From NCBI RefSeq assembly GCF_023897065.1, contig NZ_JAMHIV010000037.1:39941-103940 (forward strand): 64,000 nt of DNA. Reading direction: 5' to 3'. This document shows, piece by piece, positions 1 through 8,656 of the stretch. The stretch comes from Crossiella sp. SN42. GTDB taxonomy: Bacteria > Actinomycetota > Actinomycetes > Mycobacteriales > Pseudonocardiaceae. Under the pieces are notes generated by a model that was not told the DNA's origin, did no database searches, and saw nothing but the letters and a program-made list of their open reading frames with translations. How positions within the stretch are numbered: position 1 is the stretch's first letter; each line of letters starts with the position of its first letter. The translations under genes and the position numbers were made by a program.

Positions 1-1
1 C

Positions 2-364
2 GCCGAGCGGGCCATCCTGGCCAGATCCCGCGAGGTGTCCGGCACCGAGCTGACCATGGCCGAGGCGGTGGCCGCCGCGCGGGCCGGGGACCAGCCGCTG
101 CGGGCGGTCTTCGCCGAGGCCGGGCACGCCATCGGCTTGGGGCTGGCGGCGCTGGCCAACCTGGTCGGCCCGGAGCGGATCGTGGTCTCCGGCGAGGGAC
201 TGGCCGCCTACGACCTGCTCGGCGAACGCCTGCGGGAGACCTTCGCCGTCCACGCCTTCGGCGCGGCCGCCCGGTGCGCGCTGGAGTTGCGGCCGCTGTC
301 CTTCGAGGACTGGGCGCGCGGCGCGGCGGTGGTGGGCATCGAGGCCCTGCTCAGCCGGGCATGA
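2..364 (+). CDS. ROK family protein, C-terminal fragment
   Basis: The reading frame is open from the first bases of the window, so the 5' end lies outside it; 120 residues are visible. The segment GLGLAALANLVGPERIVVSG is typical of the C-terminal half of ROK proteins (sugar kinases and NagC/XylR-type repressors), where a helix follows the sugar-binding region. Sugar kinase and repressor cannot be told apart, because the N-terminal ATP-binding or HTH part is missing. It ends just before a terminator-like hairpin and converges on the peptidase gene. Confidence 0.75.
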   Translation, partial: AERAILARSREVSGTELTMAEAVAAARAGDQPLRAVFAEAGHAIGLGLAALANLVGPERIVVSGEGLAAYDLLGERLRETFAVHAFGAAARCALELRPLSFEDWARGAAVVGIEALLSRA

Positions 365-399
365 CGACGGGGCGCCCCGAGGGAGGGACGCCCCGCCGT
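364..399. terminator. bidirectional terminator hairpin between convergent genes
   Basis: Inverted repeat ACGACGGGGCG (364-374) and CGCCCCGCCGT (389-399) with one mismatch and a 14-nt loop. It lies between the ROK stop codon and the peptidase stop codon, so it can serve both strands. There is no U-tract, as is usual in high-GC actinobacteria. Confidence 0.6.
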
Positions 400-419
400 T
401 GGTGATTCGTGTGGGGTTG

Positions 420-2393
420 TCAGCGCCGCACGAAGTCGCCGTTCTGGTTCCCGCCCAGGTCCAGCTGCGGGAGGTGACCGGGCAGGTCAGGGGTCAGCGC
501 GTCCGGCGCGGCCGGCGGCACCTGGCCCGCGCCGCCCACGACCGGCAGGGTCACGAAGGAGCGGCCCAGGTCGATGGTCACCGTCGGGCGGTTGGCCGGG
601 GCCACGATCCGGCCGGCGTCGGTGCCCGCGATGATCACCGCGAGCCGGTGGCCCTTGGGGATCACGTGGTCGGTGCTGGCCAGCCTGAAGGTCATGGTGC
701 GGGCCTGACCGGGCACGATCGGGGTCTGGCTGGTCAGCGACTCGGAGTTGGCCAGGTCGGCCCAGCCCCTGGCGAAGACCTCAAGGCCCACGTTCGTGGT
801 GGTGGTCGCGGTGTTCTTGTAGCAACCGTTGTCGCCTGGCGTGGACTCGCCCCAGCAGGACTCGTTGGCCAGCGTGCTGATGCCCTCGCCGGAGCCCGCG
901 TAGTTGCGGATGGTCGCCGGGCCGTAGTCCACCAGCACCGCGCTCAGGTGCGCGGTGGAGGTGGTCGGGGTGACCCGCACGGTCACCGAGCCGGTGCCCG
1001 AGATGCGCAGGTCCTTGGTCAGCGGACCGGTGCTGAACAGGGTGCGCGCGGTGGAGGCGGCGTTCGGGTTGGCCGCCCAGTTCGCCGAGTTCTGGCCCGC
1101 GGTGTCGGTGAACTTCTCGGTGCTGCCGGGGGTGGCCTGGGTGGTGCCCAGCAGGCCGAGCCCGGCGACCTGGCCCTTGCGGATGCGCAGGTTCACCTGT
1201 TCGGTTCCGGCCAGCGGCCAGGTCGGCTCGTTCACCCAGGTGTCGGGGGCGCGCTCGATGGTGGCCTGCGGCTCGTTCTCGATGCCGTTGTTCACGCCCA
1301 GCAGCCAGCGGTCGAACCAGCGGTGCAGGGTGTCCACCCACACCGAGCGGCGGAAGTCGAACGGGTCCACGTGCCCGGCCTGGGTCAGCCAGATCTTGCG
1401 GGTGACCCCGGCCGCGGCCAGCTTGTCCCACCACTGCCCGTAGTGCAGCGCCTTGACGTTCAGGTCGCCCTGGCCGTGCACGACGAACACGCTGGCCTTG
1501 ACCTTGCTCGCGTTCGGCAGGTAGTCGCGTTCGGCCCAGAAGGCGTTGTAGTCGCCGTTGCTGGTCGCGCCGTTGGTGAGCTTGGTCTTCTGCGCGCCGC
1601 AGTCCGCGCGGCCGCCCTTCTCCACCGTGTTGGCCAGGCCGACCGGGTTGAAGCCGAAGGACACGCCGTCGCTGCGGTAGTAGTCGTACCAGGAGCTGAT
1701 CGCGCCGATCGGCACGATGGTCTTCAGGCCGGGCACGCCGGTGGCGGCCACGCCGTTGGCGATGGTGCCGTCGTAGGACTTGCCGATCATGCCGGTGGCG
1801 CCGGTGCTCCAGGCGGCGGAGGCCTTCACGTTGCCGGCCTTGGTGGTGAAGCCGTCGGCGCTGCCGTTGAGCCAGTCGATGACCTTCTTGGCCGAGGCCA
1901 CGTCGGACTTGCCGCCGATGTCGCTGCAACCCTCCGAACGAGTGGTCCCGGCCAGGTCGACCAGCACCACCGCGTACCCGCGCGGCACGAAGTAGTTGTC
2001 GTAGAACAGCGGGAAGCCCAACGGCTGCTGGCCGTTGTAGGTCTTCTTCTCGCTCTCGTTGCCCCGGCCCAGGTTGTCGTAGTACGGACTCGCGTCCATG
2101 ATCACCGGGACCTTCTTGCCCTGCTGGGCGGCTTCCGAAGGCCGGATGATGTCCGCGGCCACCCGGTCGATCACGTTGTCCCCGTCCAGGTCGAACCCGG
2201 TGGGCACGTACACGGTCTCGCGGATGGCGTTCGCATAGGAGTAGATGGGGTCGCTGACCCCGGACCGGAGCTGGAAGGCCTGCTCGGCGGCGGCACTGGC
2301 GGCGGGCACGAAGGTCAGCGCGCCGATGCCACTGGCCACGGTGGCCAGCAGCGCGATGAGGGCGCGCGAAGGTCGGCGGTGGGTCACGAACAC
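420..2393 (-). CDS. secreted Xaa-Pro dipeptidyl-peptidase (S15 / CocE-NonD family)
   Basis: 657 residues. The N-terminus has basic residues, a hydrophobic stretch and an AAASAAA-type cleavage region near residue 35, so the enzyme is probably exported. An alpha/beta-hydrolase core carries the nucleophile motif GKSYDG (Ser206), the S15 signature for cleavage after a penultimate proline. VPRGYAVVLVDLAGTTRSEG upstream of it matches the family oxyanion region, and HVDPF further on is a likely catalytic His. The C-terminal half is the jelly-roll X-Pro domain. Role: extracellular peptide turnover. It is transcribed divergently from the esterase lipoprotein across a gap with a palindrome. Confidence 0.9.
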   Translation of the reverse strand: MFVTHRRPSRALIALLATVASGIGALTFVPAASAAAEQAFQLRSGVSDPIYSYANAIRETVYVPTGFDLDGDNVIDRVAADIIRPSEAAQQGKKVPVIMDASPYYDNLGRGNESEKKTYNGQQPLGFPLFYDNYFVPRGYAVVLVDLAGTTRSEGCSDIGGKSDVASAKKVIDWLNGSADGFTTKAGNVKASAAWSTGATGMIGKSYDGTIANGVAATGVPGLKTIVPIGAISSWYDYYRSDGVSFGFNPVGLANTVEKGGRADCGAQKTKLTNGATSNGDYNAFWAERDYLPNASKVKASVFVVHGQGDLNVKALHYGQWWDKLAAAGVTRKIWLTQAGHVDPFDFRRSVWVDTLHRWFDRWLLGVNNGIENEPQATIERAPDTWVNEPTWPLAGTEQVNLRIRKGQVAGLGLLGTTQATPGSTEKFTDTAGQNSANWAANPNAASTARTLFSTGPLTKDLRISGTGSVTVRVTPTTSTAHLSAVLVDYGPATIRNYAGSGEGISTLANESCWGESTPGDNGCYKNTATTTTNVGLEVFARGWADLANSESLTSQTPIVPGQARTMTFRLASTDHVIPKGHRLAVIIAGTDAGRIVAPANRPTVTIDLGRSFVTLPVVGGAGQVPPAAPDALTPDLPGHLPQLDLGGNQNGDFVRR

Positions 2394-2431
2394 CTCCTGT
2401 GATCTGCGTGAACGCTAGGGCCAGTTCTGTT

Positions 2432-2450
2432 CAGTTGCCAGGTCCAACTG
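2432..2450. promoter_or_regulatory. palindrome CAGTTG-N7-CAACTG in divergent promoter region
   Basis: Perfect 6-bp inverted half sites (2432-2437, 2445-2450) in the 140-bp gap between the divergent peptidase and carboxylesterase genes. It could be an operator acting on both. The regulator is unknown and no regulator gene is adjacent. Confidence 0.35.
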
Positions 2451-2533
2451 TCCGGACTATTGGGCGACACCTGTACTGCCCCCTTGGCGCTAGCTTCCGA
2501 TTGAGGTCATCGAGATCGCGGATCGGGGGAGAC

Positions 2534-4075
2534 ATGAGCGGACGAACAGCGGGACTGGCGCTGGCGGCGCTGCTGCTGGCGGGATGCGCGGGCGCGCCAC
2601 CGGAGCCGACGGCGGTGGTGCGGACCGAGGCGGGCGAGCTGCGCGGCGTGGTGGCCGCGGATCACCTGAGCTACCAGGGGATCCCGTACGCCGCACCGCC
2701 GGTGGGCGAGCTGCGCTGGCAGCCACCGAAGCCGGTGGCGGCCTGGACCGGCACCAGGGCGGCGGACCGGCCGGGCAACGCCTGCCCGCAGGAGGGCACC
2801 GAGTACGCCAAGACCGGCAGCACCACCGAGGACTGCCTGTACCTCAACGTGACCACACCACGTTCGGGTGAGCGGAAGCCGGTGCTGGTGTGGATCCACG
2901 GCGACGGCGTGGTCGGCTCGGGCGCGCTCTTCGACGGCGTGCCACTGGCCACCGCGGGCGACGCGGTGGTGGTGACGATCAACTACCGGCTCGGCGTGTT
3001 CGGCGGCTTCGGCTTTCCGGGGCTGGCCGGCTCGGGCACCTTCGGGCTGGCCGACCAGCAGGCCGCGCTGCGCTGGGTCAAGCAGAACATCGGCGCGTTC
3101 GGCGGGGATCCGGGCAACGTCACCGTGATCGGTTCCTCCTACGGCGGCTCCTCGATCAGCGCGCACCTGGTTTCGCCTGGGGCGCAAGGACTCTTCCAGC
3201 GGGCCTCCGTCCACAGTGGAGAGGCGCTGATGCCGCTGCCCGCGGGCGCGGTCAACCCCGGCATCCCGGCGGTGGACTGGTTCATGTGGCGCTCGCTGGC
3301 CGAGACCGAACAGCTGGGCGCGGCCATGGCCGGCGAGCTGGGCTGCGCGGACCTGGACTGCCTGCGCAAGCTGCCGGTGGACAAGCTGTTCCCGCTGATG
3401 CGGCTGTTCCAGAGCTACGCCTACGGCGGCGAGGTGCTGCCCGAGCTGCCCGCCGCGGCGCTGCGCGCGGGCAAGGCCCAGCCGGTGCCGCTGGTCACCG
3501 GGATCACCAGGGACGAGCACCGGACCTTCGTCGGCCTGTTCCGCGGCGAGCTGAGCGCGGCGGAGTACCCGAAGCTGGTGGCGGAAGCCTTTGGCGCCAA
3601 GGCGGACCGGATCCTGCGCGAGTACCCGCTGAGCCAGTTCGAGTCACCGGCGCTGGCCTGGTCCGCGGTGCTCACCGACGGGCTGTGGGCCACCGCCGCG
3701 TTCGAGCAGGCCGAACTGGGCGCCCAGCGCGGCAAGACCTTCGCCTACTCCTTCGCCGACCGGGAGGCGCCGAGCTACCTGCCGTTCCCGCAATCGTTGC
3801 CACCAGGGGCTTTCCACGCCGCGGACACCCCGTACCTGTTCCCGGACAAGGGTTTCCGGGACAAGGCCAAGCCGGGGCAGCGGGAGCTGTCGGAGCGGAT
3901 GCTCAAGTACTGGGCCAACTTCGCCCGCACCGGCGACCCGAACGGGCCTGGCCTGCCGAGGTGGGAGGAGTTCGGCACCGCGAAGTACGTGCAGGCGCTG
4001 GCGCCGGGAGAGGCCACCCGGCAGGTGGACTTCCCGGCGCAGCACCGGCTGGAGTTCTGGCGCGGACTGCGCTGA
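2534..4075 (+). CDS. carboxylesterase type B lipoprotein
   Basis: 513 residues from ATG 2534, chosen because GGGGGAG precedes it and because it yields a lipoprotein signal ending in LLLAGC (Cys18); the frame is open further upstream but that part looks non-coding. Motifs of type-B carboxylesterases are present: TEDCLYLNV, VWIHGDG, NYRLGVFG and a nucleophile elbow GSSYGGS (Ser202), where the usual GESAGG has Ser for Glu and Tyr for Ala. YWANFARTGDPNG near the end is also a family signature. It is expected to be anchored outside the membrane and to hydrolyse esters; the substrate is unknown. Confidence 0.88.
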   Translation: MSGRTAGLALAALLLAGCAGAPPEPTAVVRTEAGELRGVVAADHLSYQGIPYAAPPVGELRWQPPKPVAAWTGTRAADRPGNACPQEGTEYAKTGSTTEDCLYLNVTTPRSGERKPVLVWIHGDGVVGSGALFDGVPLATAGDAVVVTINYRLGVFGGFGFPGLAGSGTFGLADQQAALRWVKQNIGAFGGDPGNVTVIGSSYGGSSISAHLVSPGAQGLFQRASVHSGEALMPLPAGAVNPGIPAVDWFMWRSLAETEQLGAAMAGELGCADLDCLRKLPVDKLFPLMRLFQSYAYGGEVLPELPAAALRAGKAQPVPLVTGITRDEHRTFVGLFRGELSAAEYPKLVAEAFGAKADRILREYPLSQFESPALAWSAVLTDGLWATAAFEQAELGAQRGKTFAYSFADREAPSYLPFPQSLPPGAFHAADTPYLFPDKGFRDKAKPGQRELSERMLKYWANFARTGDPNGPGLPRWEEFGTAKYVQALAPGEATRQVDFPAQHRLEFWRGLR

Positions 4076-4084
4076 GGCCCTTGC

Positions 4085-4297
4085 TCAGCGCGGCAGGCCG
4101 GACGCCCGCCAGGCGCCCGGTCCCGGCCGCAGCGGCGGCCGGTGCAGCCGGGCCGGATCGCCCCAGGCCGAACGCGGCTGGGGCGCCGGCTCGGCGCTGG
4201 GCGCGCTCGCCAAACCCGCCACCACCGCGGTCAGCGCGGCCAGCTCGGCGTCGTCCGGGGTGCCCCGGACCACGCGCAACAGTGGGCGCTCGGTCAT
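4085..4297 (-). CDS. accE5: acyl-CoA carboxylase epsilon subunit
   Basis: 70 residues beginning MTERPLLRVVRGTPDDAELA, followed by ALTAVVAGL and an Ala/Pro-rich tail ending in W-R-A-S-G-L. This is the pattern of the small epsilon subunits of actinobacterial acyl-CoA carboxylases (RGxPxxEELAALxxVL). The gene starts 22 bp after the beta-subunit stop on the same strand, the known accD5-accE5 order. Epsilon subunits stimulate and stabilise the alpha-beta complex. The symbol rests on gene order (birA, PH-domain protein, purEK and fadE25 nearby). Confidence 0.85.
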   Translation of the reverse strand: MTERPLLRVVRGTPDDAELAALTAVVAGLASAPSAEPAPQPRSAWGDPARLHRPPLRPGPGAWRASGLPR

Positions 4298-4319
4298 GCC
4301 TGCCCCTCCTCGGCCGGGC

Positions 4320-5969
4320 TCACAGTGGGATGTTCCCGTGCTTCTTCGGCGGCAGGGTCTCCCGCTTGTCCCGCAACAGGTTCAGCGCGCGGGCCACGTA
4401 GCCGCGGGTGTAGGAGGGCGGGATCACCGAGTCCACGTAACCGCGTTCGGCGGCCACGTACGGGTTGCACAGGGTGTCCTCGTACTCCTGCTGGAGCTGG
4501 GCGCGCAGCGCGTCCACGTCCTCGCCGCGCTCGGCCGCCTGGGCCAGGGTCTTGCGGTGCACGATGTTGGCCGCGCCCTGCGCGCCCATCACCGCGATCT
4601 GCGCGGTGGGCCAGGCCAGGTTCACGTCCGCGCCCAGGTGCTTGGAGCCCATCACGTCGTAGGCGCCGCCGTAGGCCTTGCGGGTGATCACGGTGACCAG
4701 CGGCACGGTGGCCTCGGCGTAGGCGTAGATCAGCTTGGCGCCGCGCCGGATGATGCCGTTCCACTCCTGGTCGGTGCCCGGCAGGAAGCCCGGCACGTCC
4801 ACGAAGGTCAGCACCGGCAGGTTGAACGCGTCGCAGGTGCGCACGAACCGGGCGGCCTTCTCGCTGGCGTCGATGTCCAGGCAGCCGGCGAACTGGGTCG
4901 GCTGGTTGGCCACCACGCCCACGCTCTGCCCGTCCACCCGGCCGAAGCCGATCAGGATGTTCGGCGCGAACAGCGGCTGCACTTCCAGGAACTCGCCGTC
5001 GTCGAGGACCCTGGTGAGCACCTCGTGCATGTCGTAGGGCTGGTTCGCCGAGTCCGGGATGAGCGTGTCCAGCTCCCGGTCCTCCTCGGTCAGCGAGTCG
5101 GCGATGGAAGCCTCGGTGAGACCGGGACCCGGGTAGGCCGGGGCCTCGGAGAGGTTGTTCGAGGGCAGGTAGGACAGCAGCGCCTTGACGTAGGAGATCG
5201 CGTCCTGCTCGTCGCTGCCCAGGTAGTGCGCGTTGCCGGACTTGGTGTTGTGCGTGCGCCCGCCGCCCAGCTCCTCGAAGCCGACGTCCTCACCGGTGAC
5301 GGTCTTGATCACGTCCGGGCCGGTGATGAACATGTGCGAGGTCTGGTCCACCATCACGGTGAAGTCGGTCAGCGCGGGGGAGTACACGTGCCCGCCCGCG
5401 GCCGCGCCCATGATCAGCGAGATCTGCGGGATGACGCCGGAGGCCAGCGTGTTGCGCCGGAAGATCTCGCCGTAGAGCCCGAGGGAGACCACGCCCTCCT
5501 GGATCCGCGCGCCGCCGCCCTCGTTGATGCCCACGATCGGCCGCCCGGTCTTGAGCGCCAGGTCCATCACCTTGACGATCTTCTCGCCGTAGACCTCGCC
5601 CAGCGAGCCGCCGAAGACGGTCACGTCCTGGCTGAACACGCAGACCGGCCGCCCGTCCACGGTGCCGTAGCCGGTGACCACGCCGTCGCCGTAGGGCCGG
5701 TTCTTCTCCTGGCCGAAGTTGGTCGAGCGGTGCCGCGCCAGCTCGTCCAGCTCCACGAAGGAGCCGGGGTCCAGCAGCAGGTCGATCCGCTCGCGGGCGG
5801 TCATCTTGCCCTTGGCGTGCTGCCGTTCCACCGCCCGCGCCGACCCGGCGTGCACCGCGTCCTCGTTGCGCCGGTACAGGTCGGCCAGCTTGCCTGCCGT
5901 GGTGTGGATGTCCGGTTCGGCCGGGGCGGACTCCAGCGGCTGCCCCATCGGCGCGGTGGCACTGCTCAT
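4320..5969 (-). CDS. accD5: propionyl-CoA carboxylase beta subunit (carboxyltransferase)
   Basis: 549 residues, the usual family length. Two crotonase-type carboxyltransferase domains are seen. The N-terminal one carries [10 protein letters not shown] and ends near [20 protein letters not shown]; the C-terminal one carries [14 protein letters not shown] and [19 protein letters not shown]. It transfers carboxyl from biotinylated AccA to propionyl-CoA (and possibly acetyl-CoA), giving methylmalonyl-CoA for odd-chain and branched lipid metabolism. The alpha subunit is not in the window, but the biotin ligase is 3.5 kb away. A -10-like TACGCT (complement of 5978-5983) lies 8 nt before the ATG, so the transcript may be nearly leaderless. 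Confidence 0.95.
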   Translation of the reverse strand: MSSATAPMGQPLESAPAEPDIHTTAGKLADLYRRNEDAVHAGSARAVERQHAKGKMTARERIDLLLDPGSFVELDELARHRSTNFGQEKNRPYGDGVVTGYGTVDGRPVCVFSQDVTVFGGSLGEVYGEKIVKVMDLALKTGRPIVGINEGGGARIQEGVVSLGLYGEIFRRNTLASGVIPQISLIMGAAAGGHVYSPALTDFTVMVDQTSHMFITGPDVIKTVTGEDVGFEELGGGRTHNTKSGNAHYLGSDEQDAISYVKALLSYLPSNNLSEAPAYPGPGLTEASIADSLTEEDRELDTLIPDSANQPYDMHEVLTRVLDDGEFLEVQPLFAPNILIGFGRVDGQSVGVVANQPTQFAGCLDIDASEKAARFVRTCDAFNLPVLTFVDVPGFLPGTDQEWNGIIRRGAKLIYAYAEATVPLVTVITRKAYGGAYDVMGSKHLGADVNLAWPTAQIAVMGAQGAANIVHRKTLAQAAERGEDVDALRAQLQQEYEDTLCNPYVAAERGYVDSVIPPSYTRGYVARALNLLRDKRETLPPKKHGNIPL

Positions 5970-6077
5970 GACCCGGCAGCGTAACCAGCATCACCGCGGA
6001 AGCTACCGGCCCGTAGCCCATGTCACGTCCAGGTTCACCCTTGACCTCCACCGCACTGGAGATCCGATCGTGGGCAG

Positions 6078-7118
6078 ATGACTTCTGACCTGGACAAACT
6101 CCTGGAAAGCCTGGAACTGCTCGCGGGCACCGGGGCCGAGCGCCGCGGCTACCTGGCCAACCACGGCCCGATGGCGGCCGAAGCGCTGGTCGCCCTCGGC
6201 GTGGCCGGGGCCGCTCCCGGCTGGACCCGGCTCTACCGGCCGATCCTGGAACCCGAGCCGCCGGAGCGGTTCCGGCTGGACGCGGCGGACTGGCGGGAAC
6301 ACCTCGGCGACCTCAGCCGGCTCGGTGACTGGACCGCGCTGTTCCGCCGCGAGCTGGCCGAGCGGGACTGGCTGGAGGTGCTGCGCGCCTGGTGGCCGCG
6401 GCTGCTGCCCGGACTGGCCGCCAGCGCCACCCACGGGGTGATCCGCACCGCGCACGGGGTCCGCGCGCTGACGCTGGCCGGACCGCACCCGATGCTGGTG
6501 GACGAGCTGGCAAAGGGCCTCGGCTTCTGGGCCGCCCGCTACCAGGAGCTGCCCGGCTCACCCGCGCTGCGCGGCCCGGACCCGCTGGGCGTGGCCATCT
6601 CCCGGCTGCCCCGGCTCACCCCGGACCAGATCGGCCACGGCGGTGGCATCAGCGGCGACCTCGCGCACCTGGACGGGTTGGCCGGGTTCGCCGAAGGGCT
6701 GGACCGCTACGGCGCACCGGAAGCCCCCGACGCGGTGCTGGACGAGCTGATCAGCGCCGCCGCCAGGGTGTTCCTGGCCCGGCCGGACGCGCCGATCGAG
6801 TTCTGCCACGCGGTCACCGGGCCTGCCGCGGTCCGGCTGGTGCTGCCGCACCTGCCCGCCGAGTTCGCCGCGCCGGCGGTGGCCGCGTCCTGGCAGGTGG
6901 TCGGCGGCATCGTGGCCGCGTTCTCGCCGGAGCGGCTGGACGGGCTGGACGTGGTGCTGGCGGAGCCGCCGGTGGCGGAGACGCTGGTGGAGCGGGCGGT
7001 GGCCTCCGGGGACGCGCACGTGATCAAGCTGACCGAGGCCGCCTTCCGCGAGCACGCCCGCACCGGTGACGCCGCCCTGCTGCATGCCGCCTACGCGATG
7101 GCGGACCGCTGGCCCTAA
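6078..7118 (+). CDS. questin oxidase-like protein (DUF4243)
   Basis: 346 residues, predicted soluble and mostly helical. YLANHGPMAAEALVALG near the N-terminus and ATHGVIRTAHGVRAL near residue 120 match the conserved His-containing motifs of the questin oxidase-like family, which includes a fungal Baeyer-Villiger-type oxygenase of anthraquinone metabolism. No flavin-binding Rossmann motif is visible, as is normal for the family. In actinobacteria these are usually stand-alone genes with no proven substrate. Its stop codon overlaps that of the convergent sigma-fusion gene in a CTAA tetranucleotide. Confidence 0.75.
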   Translation: MTSDLDKLLESLELLAGTGAERRGYLANHGPMAAEALVALGVAGAAPGWTRLYRPILEPEPPERFRLDAADWREHLGDLSRLGDWTALFRRELAERDWLEVLRAWWPRLLPGLAASATHGVIRTAHGVRALTLAGPHPMLVDELAKGLGFWAARYQELPGSPALRGPDPLGVAISRLPRLTPDQIGHGGGISGDLAHLDGLAGFAEGLDRYGAPEAPDAVLDELISAAARVFLARPDAPIEFCHAVTGPAAVRLVLPHLPAEFAAPAVAASWQVVGGIVAAFSPERLDGLDVVLAEPPVAETLVERAVASGDAHVIKLTEAAFREHARTGDAALLHAAYAMADRWP

Positions 7119-8491
7119 GCGCGGCCGTAGATCACGGTCCAGTAGTAACCGCACTCACCGCCGACCACCCGGCTGACGCCCACCGAGCGCAGGTCGCAGC
7201 GCAGCGCCGGTGAGTCGCCGTCCGCGACCGTGGGCGCCATCTCCCTGGCCGACTCCCTGGAGGCGGCCACGTAGGCGCCCGCGGTCCGCTGGTAGCCCGC
7301 CGCCCTGGCCCGCTCCTCGACCGAGGTGCCGTCCGGGCCGGTCATGCCGATGTAGTTGTGCTTCATCATGTCCGCGCTGTGCTGGCGGGCCGCGGTGGTC
7401 AGCCTCGGGTCCTGGCGCAGCGGCTGGCAGCCAGCGGCGGACCGGCGCTCGTTGATCAGCACCGTGAGCTGTTCGCCCGGACCGGCCGGGGCGGGGGTGG
7501 TGGTGGTCGGGCTGGGTTTCGGGCGGGTGGTCGAGGTCGGCGGGGTGCTGCTGCTGGGCGGGGGCGGCGTGGTCGTGGCGGGTTCGACGGTGGTGGTCGT
7601 GGTGCTGGTCGCGGGCGCGGGCGGGGCGGCCTGCGGCGGCTGGACCGGGTGCGGCAGCAGGTAGTAGCCCAGGCTCAGCGCGGCGGCCAGCGCGACCGGC
7701 ACGGAGGCCTTGAACGCCATCGAGTGCCCGGCGTGCACCGGCAGCAGCGCCGGGTGGTCGGCGGGCACCGCGGCGGCGAACAGCGCGCCCAGCACGGCCA
7801 GCGGCCTGGTCAGGCGACCGGCCAGGTCCCGGCACTGCGGGCAGCGGCGCAGGTGCCGGTCCACGCTCATCCGCTGCGGCAGCGACAGCGAGCGCGGCTT
7901 GCCGGGCACCAGCTCGGCCAGCCGGGGGCAGCGGCGCGGGTTGCGGGCCAGCAGCAGCATCCGGACCGCGTTGCCCAGCGCGGAACGGGCCCGGTGGGCG
8001 AGCACCGCGGCGTGGTTCGCCCGCACGTCCAGCGCCTCGGCCAGCTCGGTGCCGGAAAGACCTTCCCGCACCGTCAGCTCCAGCACCGCGAGCTGCCGCG
8101 GCTCCAGGCTGGCCGCGGCGTCCCAGACCAGCCGGGCCGCCTCGTGCGCGGCCGCGGCCTCGGCGGGGGAGGCCTCGCCGGCGACCAGCTCGGGCAGCTC
8201 CGGCATCAGCGCGGGACCCGGCTTGCGCAGGTGGTCCAGCGCGGCGCGGTGCGCGATGCTCACCAGCCAGGGCCGGAAACGCTCGGGTTCGCGCAGGTCA
8301 GCGAGGTTGCGCAGGGCGGTGACGAAGGCTTCCTGGGTGATGTCCTCGGCCAGGTGCCCGTCCCTGGCCAGCCGCAGCACGAAGGCGAACACCGAGGGCC
8401 GGTGCCGGGCGTAGAGGGTCGCGAACGCCTGGCCTGCACCGGCCGCGGCCGCGCGGACCAGCTCCGCGTCAGTGGGTTCCTGGGTCTGCAC
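7115..8491 (-). CDS. ECF sigma factor fused to ZAS anti-sigma, TM segment and CAP/SCP-like domain
   Basis: 458 residues from GTG 8491, chosen because GGAGG lies 8 nt upstream; a frame extension to 8635 would run through the promoter and a palindrome. Order of parts: ECF sigma-2 (residues about 10-90, with DGHLAEDITQEAFVTAL), sigma-4 HTH (about 120-185), a zinc anti-sigma motif HLRRCPQC (H-x3-C-x2-C, about 225), a membrane helix (about 265-290), a Thr/Pro-rich linker, and a C-terminal CAP-like domain beginning LINERRSAAGCQPLRQDPRL. The CAP part keeps HSADMMKHNY but lacks GENIA and SPGHR. A sigma factor covalently linked to its own membrane anchor and outer domain suggests release by proteolysis or conformational signalling. 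It faces a secreted CAP protein gene. Confidence 0.85.
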   Translation of the reverse strand: MQTQEPTDAELVRAAAAGAGQAFATLYARHRPSVFAFVLRLARDGHLAEDITQEAFVTALRNLADLREPERFRPWLVSIAHRAALDHLRKPGPALMPELPELVAGEASPAEAAAAHEAARLVWDAAASLEPRQLAVLELTVREGLSGTELAEALDVRANHAAVLAHRARSALGNAVRMLLLARNPRRCPRLAELVPGKPRSLSLPQRMSVDRHLRRCPQCRDLAGRLTRPLAVLGALFAAAVPADHPALLPVHAGHSMAFKASVPVALAAALSLGYYLLPHPVQPPQAAPPAPATSTTTTTVEPATTTPPPPSSSTPPTSTTRPKPSPTTTTPAPAGPGEQLTVLINERRSAAGCQPLRQDPRLTTAARQHSADMMKHNYIGMTGPDGTSVEERARAAGYQRTAGAYVAASRESAREMAPTVADGDSPALRCDLRSVGVSRVVGGECGYYWTVIYGRA

Positions 8492-8582
8492 GAGCGGGGC
8501 CTCCGGACGCGAGTGCCAAACCTTTCCCGGACTTTTCGGGTCAGACCGTAATCCCTCCGGGCGATTTTCCGTCCTCCAGATG

Positions 8583-8620
8583 AGTGGCTGGGCCCGCACC
8601 CCTGCTCGGGCCCAGCCACT
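8583..8620. promoter_or_regulatory. perfect 14-bp inverted repeat in divergent promoter region
   Basis: AGTGGCTGGGCCCG (8583-8596) and its exact complement CGGGCCCAGCCACT (8607-8620) with a 10-nt loop. The site lies in the gap between the sigma-fusion gene and the CAP gene, which diverge, so it is not a simple terminator of either. It could be an operator or a 5'-leader hairpin of the CAP transcript, since it ends 36 nt before that start codon. Confidence 0.5.
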
Positions 8621-8656
8621 GCCCGTATCCGGCAACCCGGAAGGACCCCTGGACTA

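Noticed and set aside
399..2402. 667-aa plus-strand ORF antisense to the Xaa-Pro peptidase
   Set aside because: It is a high-GC shadow frame: Gly/Val/Ala/Arg/His-rich, no domain, and directly opposed to a clear S15 peptidase.
8492..8635. N-terminal extension of the sigma-CAP fusion
   Set aside because: The extension passes through a ribosome-binding site and a perfect palindrome; GTG 8491 has a good GGAGG.
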